64,000 nucleotides of DNA, from positions 9,424,001-9,488,000 of the forward strand of contig OY969916.1 in the NCBI GenBank assembly GCA_963704535.1, read 5' to 3'. The translations under genes were made by a program, and so were the position numbers. The notes beneath the pieces are model-generated. The model was given only the letters and a program-made list of their open reading frames with translations, was not told the origin of the DNA and searched no databases. Origin of the DNA: G963704535 sp963704535. GTDB taxonomy: Bacteria; Chloroflexota; Chloroflexia; Chloroflexales; Roseiflexaceae. Below are positions 29,942 to 41,200 of this stretch, piece after piece. Position 1 is the stretch's first letter. Every line of letters begins with the position of its first letter.

Positions 29942-29959
29942 AAATGATCTGGGCTACTT

Positions 29960-30014
29960 ACGACAGGTTGGGTGGGGTTTAAGGGGAGGGCAGCCCTCCC
30001 CTTGCCCCTCCCCA
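29960..30014. repeat. GGGGAGGGC-type palindromic repeat
   Basis: GGTTGGGTGGGGTTTAAGGGGAGGGCAGCCCTCCCCTTGCCCCTCCCC, related to the 62-bp units at 17341. Confidence 0.75.
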
Positions 30015-30025
30015 GCATCAGAATC

Positions 30026-31161
30026 TTACACAATCGTATACGGATCGACCGCATCGCGCAACCCATCGCCCAGGAAATTAAAGCCCAGCACGGCCAGCAG
30101 AATAAAGGCCGCCGGCGCCATCAGCCAGGGGTTGCTGCCGAGCGTCTGGATGCTCTGCGCGTCGCGCATCAGGTTGCCCCAACTCACCAGCGGCTCCTGG
30201 ACGCCGATCCCCAGGAAGCTCAGGAAGCTCTCGGTCAGGATGATCTGTGGGATGGTCAGCGTCAGCATCACGATCACGTGGCTCAGGCTGTTCGGGAACA
30301 GGTGCCGGAAGATGATCCGCTGGTTCGAGGCGCCCATCTCGCGGGCGGCCATGACGAAGTCGGTCTCACGCAGGGCCAGCACCTTGCCGCGCAGCTCGCG
30401 CGCCAGCCGCGGCCAGGTCAGCAGCGAGAGGATCGCGGCCATAGAGACGAACGACCAGCCGCTGGTCCCAGGTGATCGGGATGACCGCCGAGAGCGCCAT
30501 CAGCAGCGGAAGCTGCGGGAACGACTGGACGAACTCCACAAAGCGCTGGAGCAAATTATCGACCCACCCGCCATAATAGCCGGAGATCATGCCCACGACT
30601 GAACCGAGCGTGATGGTGATAAACGTGCCGAACAGCGCCAGGGCGATCGAGATCCGCCCGGCCATACAGATCCGGCCCCACAGGTCGCGGCCGAACTTGT
30701 CGGTGCCCAGCAGGAAGAACGTGCCGCCCTCCTCGACGCCGTACAGGTGCAGCCGGCTGGGCAACAGGCCCAGCAGCTTGTACTCGTAGCCCTGGACGAG
30801 GAAGCGGATCGGGTAGGGCCGCGCGGTCTCGAGCTCCCAGTTTGGGCAGGAACGTGGCCGGGTCGACCACCGACCGCTTGGTGTAGGTGAACGGCCGCAG
30901 TTGGAACTGGCCGCCGAGTCGAACAGGTAGAGCTGCTGTGGGGGCGAGTAGGCAAACTGCATGGTGATCGCCGTCGGATCGGTCGGCGCCAGGAAGTCGG
31001 CGAAGACCGCCATCATGATCAGCATGATCGAGAGCAAGCCGCCGACGATCGCGATCTTGCTCTTGCGGAACTTGCGCCACACCAGCACGAGGTAGCTCTC
31101 GTGCCGCTCCTCGGACCATCCGCCCGGCGGCGGGGATGGGGCTCTCGATTGCCTTGGCCAT
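30026..31161 (-). pseudogene. Opp-type ABC transporter permease (OppC/DppC-like), about four frameshifts
   Basis: Start ATG 31161 (MAKAIESPIPAA) with GAGG upstream. The N-terminal cytoplasmic stretch and first helix (KSKIAIVGGLLSIMLIMMAVF) fit OppC. The LGTDKFGRDLWGR motif is diagnostic, and the EAA loop appears as AAREMGASNQRIIFRHLFPN. The frame changes near 31130, 30915, 30845 and 30445. A ~60-residue insert between helix 1 and the LGTDKFGRD motif (with PYPIRFLVQGYEYKLLGL) is seen in sugar-linked Opp-type systems. Corrected length is about 375 residues. Confidence 0.8.
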
Positions 31162-31166
31162 AGCAG

Positions 31167-31241
31167 CCTCAACTGGAGATTGGAGATTGGAGATGAGAGA
31201 TTGGAGATTGCTCGCAATCTCCAATCTCTCATCTCCAATCT
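31167..31241. repeat. GATTGGA heptanucleotide inverted repeat
   Basis: GGAGATT copies on the left are complementary to AATCTCC copies on the right around TTGCTCGCAATC. Same family as 2781-2872. It fills the gap between the two permease genes and touches the OppB stop. Confidence 0.8.
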
Positions 31242-32238
31242 CTAGCCATAGCGGATGCGCGGGTCCACCAGGATCAGCACCACATCAGCGATCAGGTTGC
31301 CGACGACCAGCAGGATGCCGTAGATCACCAGGAAGCCGCCCGACACATAGATATCCTGGTTGAGCAGCGACTGGTAGAACATCGGCGCCAGGGTCGGCAG
31401 CCCCAGCACGATCGCCGCCTCCAGCTCGCCCTGGAGCATATATGGCAGCACCGTGCCCTGGTACATAATGATCGGATGCAGCGCGTTGGCGTACCGCGTG
31501 GCGGTTGATCACCTTGCGCTCTAGTAGGCCCTTTGAGCGGGCGGTGGTGACGTACTGGGCGTTCAGAACGTCCAGCAGGTTGCCGCGCATCACCCGCATG
31601 TTCTGCGCGATGCCGCCGAAGCCGGCGATCACGATCACCGGCCAGACGTGGCTCAGCGTATCGACGACCTTGGGCCAAGACCAGGGCGCCAGGGCGTATT
31701 GTGGCGAGTTGAACGAGGTGAAGTGTTGTGCCCCGATCGTGAACGCCAGCCAGTACAGGATCAGCAGCGCGAGAAAGAAGCGTGGGATGGCCGTGCCGAT
31801 AAATGCCAGGATGGTCAGGCCGATGTCGCCCAGGCTGTACTGGTGGGTCGCGGCGTAGATACCGATGCTGATGCCGATCAGAGTCGAGAGCAGGTGCGCC
31901 GCCAGCGCCAGCGCCAGCGTGCGCGGCAGCCGCTCGGCGATCAGCTCGCCCACATCTTTTTTATAGGCGAAGGAGTAGCCGAAGTTCCCTTCGGTGACAA
32001 TGCCGCGTATCCAGGTCAGGTACTGGATATGCAGCGGCTGGTCGAGGCCGTACAGCTTACGGTACTCATTGGCCACCCGCTGGGCGTCGGCCTCGGCCAT
32101 GCCGTTGTTGAGCAGGTTGATCTTAAAGCTGCTGGCGAAATCGCCGGGAGGAAGCTGGATGATCATAAAGGATACGATGCTGATGCCGATCAGCACCGGG
32201 ATGGCCGACAGCAGCCGGCGCAGGATATAGTTCAGCAT
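31242..32238 (-). CDS. Opp-type ABC transporter permease (OppB/DppB-like), one frameshift
   Basis: Start ATG 32238 (MLNYILRRLLSAIPVLIGISIVSF, typical OppB). Other marks are GDFASSF, GIVTEGNFGYSF and the EAA loop TARSKGLLERKVINRHAVRNAL. The frame changes at about 31497; dropping one G of TTGG (one C in the coding strand) yields HAVRNALHPI, the expected EAA-loop end, so a one-base insertion is likely. Six helices; about 331 residues after correction. Stop TAG lies at the edge of the GATTGGA repeat. Confidence 0.85.
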
Positions 32239-32249
32239 GGCTTCCTCCC

Positions 32250-32364
32250 GTGGTGGGAAGGGGGTCTTGAGGGGCAGCCCCCTCAAACTCCCCCTTTTCA
32301 GACAGCCGGTGGTGGAAAGGGGAACTTGAGGGGCGGTCCCCTCAAACTCCCCCTTTCAGACAGC
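32250..32364. repeat. TTGAGGGG-type palindromic repeat, two tandem copies
   Basis: Copies at 32250-32306 and 32308-32364. Each has GGTGGRAAGGGG, the core TTGAGGGGCRGYCCCCTCAA, and ACTCCCCCTTT(T)CAGACAGC. Confidence 0.8.
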
Positions 32365-32374
32365 TTCCAGGCGC

Positions 32375-34580
32375 CTAGTTGCCGGCGAAGATCGGGATCG
32401 TGTCCGGCTGCGTCTCCGGGACCTTCGACTGGTCGGCCGCCGGAATCCACATCTGCTCCGGGATGAAGTTGTTGAAGTCCCACTGGTACAGGAACGCCGG
32501 GGTGCCGATCGGGACGTTCTTGATCGTCTTGGCCATGCCCAGTCCGTAGCGGCCGATCACCACGCCCAGCGTGTAGATGTTCTCGGTATGCAGCTTATGG
32601 TACTGCGACATCAGCTCCTTCTGCTTGGCGCTGTCGGCCTCGGCGCAGAACTGGTTGGCGAGCGCGACCATCTCCTGCTCGTAGGGCTGGAGCTGTTGTA
32701 GAGCGGTGGCGTTGCCGCGGTGCCAGCTCGGGGCCTCCAGGGCGATCGGCGCGATGTCGTCGCAGCGGGTGTTGGGTGTGCCGAACTCCTGGCCCATCCG
32801 GTCGACATGCATCTCCCAGTCGCCCTTGGGCACTGCTTCCTGGCGGACGGTGCCCTGGATCTTGCGGTAGTTCACCTGGATGCCGATGTTGCGGAACAGC
32901 GTCACCAGCGCCTCGGCGGTGGTCGGCGCGCCCTCGGCGTCCTCGATCGCCGTCAGGCCGATCACCAGCGTGCTGGCCGGCCAGCGGGCCGCTGCCCCAG
33001 TTCACAATGCCGTTGCCGTCGGTGTCGGTGAAGCCCAGCTCGGCCAGCAGCGCCTTGGAGGTCTCCGGCGAGAACGGGTAGTAGACCACCGAGTTCAGGT
33101 CGAAGAACTGCGAGCCGGGGTACAGGCCGCCCGGCCAGGCGCGGAAGAACGGCCCCTCGGCCAGCGAGCGGGCGATGCCGTCGCGGTCGATCGCCTGGGT
33201 CAGCGCGCGGCGGAACTTGACATCGCGGAACAGCTTACGCAGCTCTTTGGTGCGGTCGTCGGTCGTGCCCAGCTCGGCGGACTGGTTGACCAGCAGCGAG
33301 AAGCCCAGCGTCTCAGGCCCCCACTCGACCCGGAACGGCGCGTTGGGGTCCTGCGCCCGCGTGGCGACCTCCAGGTAGGTCGAGGGGTTCTCGACGTTGG
33401 TGTGATCGGCGGCGCCGGCCATCACCTTGGTCGTGCGGATCACTCCGGTGGCGGCCTTCTCGAAGATCACCTCGTTGAGGTACGGGCAGCTGCTTGCCGC
33501 TCTCATCGACCTTCCAGTAGTACGGGTTGCGGCGGAAGATCATCAGCTCGTCGGTCTTATAGCTCACCGGCACCCACGGTCCCATGGTGACGACCGGCAG
33601 CGCGCTGGGCGGCAGGGCGTCGGCGAACTTCTGGTAGTCCGTGCCCTGGCCGTATTTGGGGTGGAACGGCTTGAGCACGTGGGCCGGCGCGATCGAGAAG
33701 TCCAGCTCATCCATATAGAACATCATGTAGGCCGGGCTCTCGGCTGGGAAGGTCCAGCGGATCGTATAATCATCGACCTTCTCCAGGGTGATGTCCTTGC
33801 CGTCGATCTGCCAGGTGCTGCGCTTGGTCCACGCGCGGGTGACCTGCGGGTCGAGGATGATATCCTCCCAGGTGAACATAACATCTTCGGCATCGAAGGG
33901 ATCGCCGTCGGACCACTTGATGCCCTTGACCAGATTCATGGTCAACTGCGTGCCGTCGGACGACCACTCCCAGCTCTTGGCTAGGTTGGGCACCGGCTCG
34001 ATCTTGTCGCCGCGCAGCCACATCGGCCCGGTCATCACCAGCGGCTCCTGAACGATCGCCTCGATCCCGAACCAGCCCTGGCTGATGCCGGCGGCCCAGT
34101 TCCAGCCCTCGGTCGGCGCCGCCCAGACATCGCGGAACACGCCGCCGTACTCGCCCGGCCCATCGGACATAAACGCCGATCGGGATCACCTGCGGCTCCT
34201 CGGGCAGGCGCTCGGCGACCGGCGGCAGCGTGCCCTCCTGGACCAGCTTGGCGATGTAGTCCGGCTCGGAGTAGGCATCCAGCTTCTTGTAGGTCAGCAT
34301 CTGGTCGAGCGTGAACTGCTTGGGCTCCTTGCTGCCGGCGATGACCTGGCCCGCCGGGTAGGGGATCGGGCCTTGGAGTTCGGCTGTGGCGGGGGCAGCC
34401 GTTGCGCCGGCGGCGGGGGCGGCCGTCGCGGCGGCTGGGGCGGCCGTCGGCTGAGCGGCGCGGGGCACTTGCAGCACCGGCGCCGGCTGTGGGCGCGGCT
34501 GGTGCCACCGGCCCACACTGCGCGATCAGCAGGCTACAAAGCGTCAGGAAAATCAGTGCGGTAAGCTTCTTTGGACTCAT
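32375..34580 (-). pseudogene. Opp-type extracellular solute-binding lipoprotein (SBP_bac_5), four frameshifts
   Basis: Start ATG 34580 after GAGGAGGCCCAG. MSPKKLTALIFLTLCSLLIAQC gives a lipoprotein signal with lipobox LIAQC. An Ala/Pro/Thr-rich linker follows. The SBP_bac_5 fold is visible in PNLAKSWEWSSDGTQLTMNLVKGIKWSDGDPFDAEDV and in FRDVKFRRALTQAIDRDGIA. The frame changes near 34490, 34170, 33490 and 32985; at 32985 removing one C restores VNWGSGPLAGSTLVIGL. Corrected length is about 735 residues. SBP_bac_5 proteins bind peptides or, in some systems such as AgpA of Sinorhizobium, alpha-galactosides. Confidence 0.82.
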
Positions 34581-34676
34581 CTGGGCCTCCTCGCATTCAA
34601 CCAAGTCTCTTCGTCGAGTCACCATGCCAGGTATGCGCCGTGAGCATCACCTCCTTCTTGGACTCGGAAGGCGCGA

Positions 34677-34750
34677 TTCTACTTTACAATGTGGGTGGGG
34701 GAGACTGAGGGGGCTGCCCCCTCAAACCCCCTTTTTTCTCAGAACTGTAA
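34677..34750. repeat. TTGAGGGG-type palindromic repeat, intact long form
   Basis: Outer arms TACTTTACA and TGTAAAGTA, then GTGGGGGAGACTGAGGGGGCTGCCCCCTC and CCCCCTTTTTTCTCAGAAC. This is the uninterrupted equivalent of the copy split at 26845-26978. Confidence 0.8.
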
Positions 34751-34765
34751 AGTACCGAAACCTTG

Positions 34766-34808
34766 ATTGCAACTGACCACTGACCACTGACAACGGACAA
34801 CTGACAGC
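34766..34808. repeat. Heptanucleotide repeat ACTGACC/ACTGACA
   Basis: Five 7-bp units (ACTGACC x2, ACTGACA, ACGGACA, ACTGACA) just after the OppD-like stop codon region. Confidence 0.75.
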
Positions 34809-34819
34809 TAGGCGGCAGG

Positions 34820-35854
34820 CTAGGCCGCATTCCGGTGGAGCCAGCATGCAACGCGGTGGCCGGGGCGAACCTCCTGGAGACTCGGGTACTCCTGGCGGCA
34901 GATCGGCATCACGTGTGGACAGCGCGGCGCGAACGGGCAGCCGACGATCGTCTCGGCCGGGCTAGGCACCATGCCGCGGATCGGCACCAACTGCTTGCGG
35001 CCTTTCTTCCCCAGCACTGGCACCGAGTTCAGCAGCCCAACCGTGTAGGGGTGCAGCGGGTGGTGGAACAGCTCGCGCACGGCGGCGTACTCGACGATCC
35101 GGCCCAAGTACATCACCGCCACCTCGTCGGCCATCTGCGAGACGACGCCCAGGTTGTGGGTGATCATCACGATCGAGGAGCCGAAGTCGTTCTGGAGCGC
35201 GCGCATCAAATCGATGATCTGTGCCTGCACGGTCACGTCGAGCGCGGTCGTCGGCTCGTCGGCCAGCAGGATCGCCGGGTTGCAAGAAAGCGCCATTGCG
35301 ATCATGACCCGCTGGCGCATGCCGCCGGAGAGTTGGTGCGGGTACTCGTTCAGGCGCCGCCGCGCGTCGCTGATCTGGACCTTCTGGAGCATCTCCAGCG
35401 CCCGTTCCAGCGCCTCCTTGCCGCTGACATGCTGGTGCAGCCGCACCGTCTCGGCGATCTGGTCGCCGACCGTGTAGAGCGGGTTAAGCGAGGTCATCGG
35501 CTCCTGGAACACCATCGCGATCTCGGCGCCGCGGATGCTGCGGATCTTGGCGCCCTGCGGGTCGAGCCTGGCCAGGTCGACCGTCTCGGTGACGCCGTTG
35601 CGGCGCTGGTGCAGCAGGATCTGCCCGTCGACGATCTTGCCGGGGGGCGACTTGATCAGCCGCATGATCGACATCGCCGTGATGCTCTTGCCGCAACCGC
35701 TCTCGCCGACCAGCCCCAGCGTCGTCTTGCGGCCCAGCGTCAGGTCGACCCCGTTCACCGCCTTGATGATCCCGCTCTCCAGAAAGAAGTGGGTCTTCAG
35801 ATTATTGATCTCAAGGATGGTGTTCGGATTCACAGGGCCAGCTTCGCTCATCAT
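34820..35854 (-). CDS. Oligopeptide-type ABC transporter ATP-binding protein (OppD/DppD-like)
   Basis: Start ATG 35854 (or the adjacent ATG 35851) overlaps the stop of the receiver gene. Walker A GESGCGKSITAM, signature LSGGMRQRVMIAM, Walker B ILLADEPTTALD, and the C-terminal Cys cluster GCPFAPRCPHVMPIC. 344 residues. The usual order OppD-SBP-B-C-F is preserved along the minus strand. Intact. Confidence 0.92.
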   Translation of the reverse strand: MMSEAGPVNPNTILEINNLKTHFFLESGIIKAVNGVDLTLGRKTTLGLVGESGCGKSITAMSIMRLIKSPPGKIVDGQILLHQRRNGVTETVDLARLDPQGAKIRSIRGAEIAMVFQEPMTSLNPLYTVGDQIAETVRLHQHVSGKEALERALEMLQKVQISDARRRLNEYPHQLSGGMRQRVMIAMALSCNPAILLADEPTTALDVTVQAQIIDLMRALQNDFGSSIVMITHNLGVVSQMADEVAVMYLGRIVEYAAVRELFHHPLHPYTVGLLNSVPVLGKKGRKQLVPIRGMVPSPAETIVGCPFAPRCPHVMPICRQEYPSLQEVRPGHRVACWLHRNAA

Positions 35855-36231
35855 TGGGTCTCCCTCGACCGAATCACTCGGCGCAACGTCTCCAGCAGGG
35901 TCACGGGCAGCACCGGCTTGACCAGGTAGGCCGTGGCGCCCAGCTCCAGGCCGCGCTTGCGCTCGTCCAGCGCGCTGCACAGGATGACCGGGATCACGCG
36001 CGTGGCGGCGGCGCGCTGGAGCATCGTCAGCAGCGCCCAGCCGCGCCCATCGGGCCGGGCCGGCTCCAGCACCACCGCGTCCACGCTGTGCGACCGCAGC
36101 AGGTCAAGCGCGTCGCGCTCGTCGGCGCAGTCGTAGATCTGGTAGTCCCGGCTCAGCTCGCGCCGGTATAGATCGCGGGTGGGCTGATCGTGCTCGACGA
36201 TCAGAATTGCCTGGACCGCATGATGCGTCAT
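35851..36231 (-). CDS. Single-domain response-regulator-like protein with Glu at the phosphorylation site
   Basis: 126 residues from ATG 36231. Receiver features: acidic pair in ILIVEHDQ, switch Ser in VILCSA, Lys in YLVKPV. The phospho-acceptor position reads VVLEPARPDG, so Asp is replaced by Glu. There is no output domain. The stop overlaps the start of the OppD-like gene (ATGATGA), so translation is probably coupled. It may be a constitutively active-like or phosphorylation-independent adaptor. Confidence 0.8.
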   Translation of the reverse strand: MTHHAVQAILIVEHDQPTRDLYRRELSRDYQIYDCADERDALDLLRSHSVDAVVLEPARPDGRGWALLTMLQRAAATRVIPVILCSALDERKRGLELGATAYLVKPVLPVTLLETLRRVIRSRETQ

Positions 36232-36610
36232 GGCGCGTTCCACTTGCGACAAAGAGGTGTCTGAAAAGGGGGAGTTTGAGGGGAAGCCCCCTCAAGATCC
36301 TCTTTCCACCACGGATTGTGAACAAGACTCGGAACTTTTCAGACAGTTTCTAAGGGCTGTGGCTGAGAGCATACACAAAAAAGGCCCGGCTGTCTTGGAG
36401 AATAGCACGGACCTTTTGGATAAAAGAACGGTAAAGATTTGGTTGAGGGAGCTGTTCTCATCACGAAGCACGCGAAGAGACGAAGCTCACGAAGGCTCTA
36501 TAGCCACATGTATCAGCCCTCTTCGTGGTCTTCGTATCTTCGTGTTCTTCGTGGTAAAACTGCTGGTTTAGTTACGCGAAGCTGGACTAGCAACCGCACA
36601 TATACCCGCT
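36232..36610. other. Intergenic region with palindromic and TTCGTG-type repeats
   Basis: 36258-36314 is a TTGAGGGG-type copy (CTGAAAAGGGGGAGTTTGAGGGGAAGCCCCCTCAAGATCC). 36465-36560 holds ACGAAG/ACGCGAAG words followed by their complements CTTCGTG, repeated at a 9-10 bp spacing, so the block can fold. No gene was recognised. Confidence 0.6.
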
Positions 36611-37421
36611 CTAGACTTCGGACGCCGGCTGGGTGGCGGCCGGCTTGGCCTTGCGGTAGCGCTTGAAGGGATACAGTAATTGCGGGATGTAGGACCGGGG
36701 GACCGGCTCATCGACCCCGTACTTGGCCGGGATCTGGCCGGGCGGCAGGTGGGCGGTGCCGAACAGGAAATCCAGGACCGCCAAACTGGCCGGCGAAGTT
36801 CTTGTCGTAGGCCTCGCGCTGGTTGCTGTGGTGCCAGTGGTGGAAGTCGGGCGAGGCGATTAGCCAGCGCAGCGGGCCGAAGCCGATCCGCACATTGGCG
36901 TGGATCAAGATCGACTGCCAGTGGTACAGCACTGCCCAGACCCCGATCGCCACCGAGGAGTAGCCCAGCACAAAGATTGGCAGCAGCGACATCCCCTTGG
37001 TGATAATCTGGTCCACCGGGTGTACCCGCCCGGAGGCCAGCCAATCCAACTCCTCGATGCTGTGGTGGATCGCGTGGAACTTCCACAGCCAGGGGATGGT
37101 GTGGAACATGCGGTGCGCGAAGTAGAAGCCCAGGTCGGCCAGAATGATCACCTGCACCGTCTGGAGCCAGTAGGGCTGGCCGGCGACGGCCTCCTGGAAC
37201 GCCGGCGGCACCAGCCACTCGGCGGCCACGATCACCCCGATCACCAGGGCGGCCAGCACGATCTTGATAATCAGGCTGTTCACAAACGCGTAGATCAGGT
37301 CGTTCAGCCAGCCGCGCCGGAAGATCTTCTGCTCGGGGTACATGGTCAGCAGGCGCTCAAGCGGGATGAAGATCAGGGCGGCGACCAGGAAGCCTTTGAG
37401 GTTGAACAGTTCTTCGAACAT
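36611..37421 (-). CDS. Sterol desaturase / fatty acid hydroxylase family membrane protein, one frameshift
   Basis: Start ATG 37421 (MFEELFNLKGFLVAALIFIPLERLL). The diiron His boxes are HRMFH, HAIHH and HHWHH, with ASGRVHPVDQ between them. About four helices. The frame changes near 36793; removing one G of TTGG (coding strand) gives FAGQFAVLDFLFGT, the conserved family sequence. Stop TAG at 36613-36611. About 269 residues. These are O2-dependent membrane hydroxylases; the lipid substrate is unknown. Confidence 0.85.
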
Positions 37422-37690
37422 AACGTGGTAGCTCCTCGCTGGATAATTGCGCCCCGATCATACTGCGATGCGGGCACGGCGGCTATGAGCCGTTGGTCCC
37501 GATTTTAGAGGTACCCGACCGTTAGTGGGCGTGATATAATCAGCCCGACGCGCATTTCAAGCCTCCCGACAGCTTTTCAGCTAGACTGCGGCAACCTGGA
37601 ACGCTTATGGCACGAGGTCAAGGGGTTTTGGGAACAGCGTGATATGAGCCTTGAGCGTTCAGTTTTCTCTATTACGTAAAGGATGAACCA

Positions 37691-38164
37691 ATGCCTACCA
37701 CACAGCCTTGGTACATCGGCGAACGAGCTGAAGCTCTTGCGCGAGTCTACCTGACACGGCGACCTGACTTGCTCGTAAGGCAGGAAGAAATAGACTACGG
37801 AGTAGATTATATTGTCGAAATTACTAAGAATAACCAGCCAACCAGGAGAATTTTCGGCGTTCAGGTAAAAGCGCGTATTGCACCGATACGAGAAGATTCT
37901 GTAGATAATTTAGAGGCTTTATATGTTGTATCTGAAAAATGGATGGAGGAACTGCCATTCCCCTTGTGTCTTTTCGCATTTACGATGGAAAATGATGAAG
38001 GGTTCTATCAATGGATAGTAGAACCGATCGTTATCGACGGTAGCCCTAAACTGCGCCTGAATAGAGCCAAGGAATTAAGCAAGTTGGACAAAGCGGCCCT
38101 GGATCGCATTGTAGTTCAGATCAATCAATGGTACGACGTTTTGCTGAAAGCACTTGCCGCGTAA
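37691..38164 (+). CDS. DUF4365 family protein (predicted PD-(D/E)xK-like nuclease)
   Basis: 157 residues from ATG 37691 with AAAGGATG upstream. EEIDYGVDYIVEI followed by RRIFGVQVKAR is the D...(E/Q)xK core of DUF4365. The base composition is clearly more AT-rich than the neighbours, which suggests transfer. DUF4365 proteins are often found with defence or mobile genes; here the restriction-modification island begins 3.5 kb further on. The gene stands alone. A TATAAT at 37535-37540 could be its -10 box. Confidence 0.75.
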   Translation: MPTTQPWYIGERAEALARVYLTRRPDLLVRQEEIDYGVDYIVEITKNNQPTRRIFGVQVKARIAPIREDSVDNLEALYVVSEKWMEELPFPLCLFAFTMENDEGFYQWIVEPIVIDGSPKLRLNRAKELSKLDKAALDRIVVQINQWYDVLLKALAA

Positions 38165-38200
38165 TTTGCTAGGATTGATTCGGCCAGCGCCACCGAAGTT

Positions 38201-41200
38201 CTATCTCAATCCTTCACGATACTCGCGCGGCGAAGCGCCCACCTCCCTCCGAAAGACCCGGCTGAAGTAGGCCGCGTCGTCGAAGCCGACCTGCGCCGCG
38301 ACGGTGGTGATGCTGGCGCTGGTCTCGCGCAGCAGTTCCCTGGCGCGCTTGATCCGGTAGCGGTTGAGGTAGTCCCAGGGCGAGAGGCCCAGCTCCTGGT
38401 GGAAGATCTGACTGAGGTAGTTTTTGCTCACGCCGACAGCGGCGGCGATCTCCTGGCGCGAGAGTGAATGGGCGTGGTGCCGCTGGATGTAGGCGATCGC
38501 CTGCTTGACCAGCGCGCTGGTCTGCTGGGGCAGCGCCGGCGAGCCGGCCAGCGCCTGCCACAGGCGCGCCGCAGTCTCGTCCTCGGTCATGATGTCCTTG
38601 CTGTGGAATGTGACGTGGGCGTGGTTCAGGCGCTCGATATCCTCAAGCGCGAGCATCCGGCCGCTGATCACCAGCACCGGCACCTGGCGCGTCTGCGGCG
38701 ATGCGCGCAGCCGATCCAGCACGGCGAACCCATCCACATCCGGCATCATCAGGTCCAGGATCACCAGGCTGGGCGTTTCCTCGGCTAGGGCGTCCAGTGC
38801 TGCTGCACCGCCATCAGCGGCCTGAATGATGTGGTCGGGGAAGTGCCTGGCCAGCAACCCCTGGTAGAATGTGCGCGCGTCGGCGTCGTCATCGACGATC
38901 AGGATCGGGCCGGCGGCCTCGTGCGGGCGCAGGGCGTCGATCGTCTCCAGCAGCGTCTTGCCGCTCAATGGCTTGGTCAGCACATCCGTCAAGCCCGCAC
39001 CGACCGCCTGGTCCTGGCTGTAGAGGATCAAGGGCAACTGGCACAACTGGGGATGCACGCGCAGCTTCTGGACCAGCGCCCAGTCGGTCGCGCGCATCTC
39101 GGCCAGATCCCAGGCCAGCGCGGCGGGCGCGGCCTCGGCCAGCAGCGCCTCCAGGTCCTGGGCTGGCTCCAACCGGCGCGCCAGCCAGCCCCGGCGCCGG
39201 CCAAGCTCGACGACAGCGGCGGATGGCTGCTCGCGCGACGAGATGAACAACAGCATTTGCCGGTCGGCAGGCGGCCGGGCGGCCGGTAGGCCGTGCAGCG
39301 TCGGCAGCGGCAGGTACAGGTGAAAGGTACTGCCCTGCCCTGGCTGGCTCTCCAGCGTCATCGAGCCGCGGTGGAGCGCCACCAGCCGCCGCGTGATGCA
39401 CAGCCCCAGGCCGATGCCCTCCCGCCGCCGATCGGCGTGTTCGCCGGTAACAAACGGTTCAAATATGCGCTCTTGGAGTTCGAGCGGGATGCCGATGCCG
39501 GTATCGCGGACCCACAGGTGCAGGTGCGGCGGCGCCACCTGGGCGCCCAGGATGATCTCGCCGGCGTGGGTGAACTTGCCGGCGTTGCTGAGCAGGTTGA
39601 GCAGGATCTGGCGCAGCCGCACCGGGTCGGCCTCGATCAGGGGCAGTCGCTCGGGCAGGTGCAGCCGCCAGCTTACGCCGGCCTGGCCGGCGGCGTCGGC
39701 CATGCTCTGGAACACGTCGGCCAGGAACGGGCGGGGGGCGATCGTCTCGGGGAACAGGTCGAGTTCGTCGATCTCGGCCCGCGACAGGTCCAGCAGATCG
39801 TTAATCAGGCGGATCAGGTGCTCGCCACTACGGTAGATCTGCCGCAGGTCGCCCAGCAGCGCCGCCGGTAGGTCGGCATCGTACGGGTTGGGCGACGACA
39901 GCGCCGACTGGCTGTAGCCCAGGATGACATTGAGCGGTGTGCGCAGCTCATGGCTGACATTGGCCAGCAGCCGGCTCTTCAGCCGGTCGGCCTTGGCGGC
40001 GACCGCGCCAGCCTCGACGGCGCTGCTATACAGCTCGGCGTTGCGCATGGCGATGCCGAGCTGGTCGGCCAGCGATTGGAGGCCGGCCAGCTCCTGGTGG
40101 GTGTGCTGGCTCGGCTGGTCACTCTGCAAGTCAAGCAGCCCCAGCGTCGCGTCGCCCAGGCGGATCGGCACCACCACCCGCGAACGCGCGACCGACTCGT
40201 CGTTCGCGTGGGCGAATCGGTGGCCGCGGCGCGCGTCGGGGATAAAGATCGGCTCGCTGCGCAGGAGCGCCTGGCCCAGCACGCCCGCCTCGTCCAGCGC
40301 GATGTGCGAGCGGCCGCCGGCCGGCCGGTCGGGCTGATCCAGCACCAGCAACTGCTCCTGCTCGCGCCACAGAAACAGCCGCACCCGGTCGTAGCCGTAG
40401 TTGGTGCGGATCAGGTCGGCGATCTCGTGCGAGAGCTGCGCGCGGTCCAGGATGGCGCCGACCCGGCGGTTGATCGCCAGGCTGGTCTCAAGCTGGGTGA
40501 GCCGCTGCTGCTCGCGCTGGCGGTTGACTCCGACCAGGCGGGTGGGCAGATCGGCGATCGCGATCAGCTTCTGCATGGCCACCTCGGCCACGTTCTCGGC
40601 CGTCACCAGGCGCGGCCTGGCGCTGAAGTGGGCCGGCAGCGGCAGGCCGCGGGCCGCCTGGCAGGCCAGGTCGACCGCCTGCCCGCCGAAGTTGGCCGCC
40701 GAGGTCTCCATCGTCGCGGTCAGGCTGCCGTCGGCGATCGCCGCTAGCGCTAGCGGGTCGCCATTGATGCCGACGATCACGGTGCGCCCGTCGATCAGGC
40801 CCAGCGCGCGCCCGGCATCGCGCGCCGCCAGCGCCAGCGAGTCCGACAGCCCAAAGATCGCGTCGACGGGTCGGTCGAGCCGGCGCAGCGCCGCCTCGAT
40901 CTGCGGGTAGGCCCGCTCGTAGCGCCAGAGGCTGGGGACGTGGGTCAGACTGATCGCCGGGTACTGCGCCAGCGAGGCGCGCAGGCCAGCGACCCGTGTG
41001 CGGCCGTCCTCGCCGCGCTCGGCCATCAGGCCGCCGATCGCTAGCACGGCGCCGCGGCCGCCCAGCTTCCCGGCGATATACTCGCCGACCGTCCAGGCGA
41101 TATCGTAGAACCAGAGCGGCGAGACAAAGTGCGGGTGGCGCACGTCGGTCTCGGTGAGGTGGATGATCGGGATGCCGGTGGCCAGGATGCGGTAGGCCAG

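Noticed and set aside
34835..35929. 364-codon plus-strand ORF opposite the OppD-like ATPase
   Set aside because: Antisense shadow of a gene with Walker A, signature and Walker B motifs; composition rich in His/Arg/Ala with no recognisable fold.
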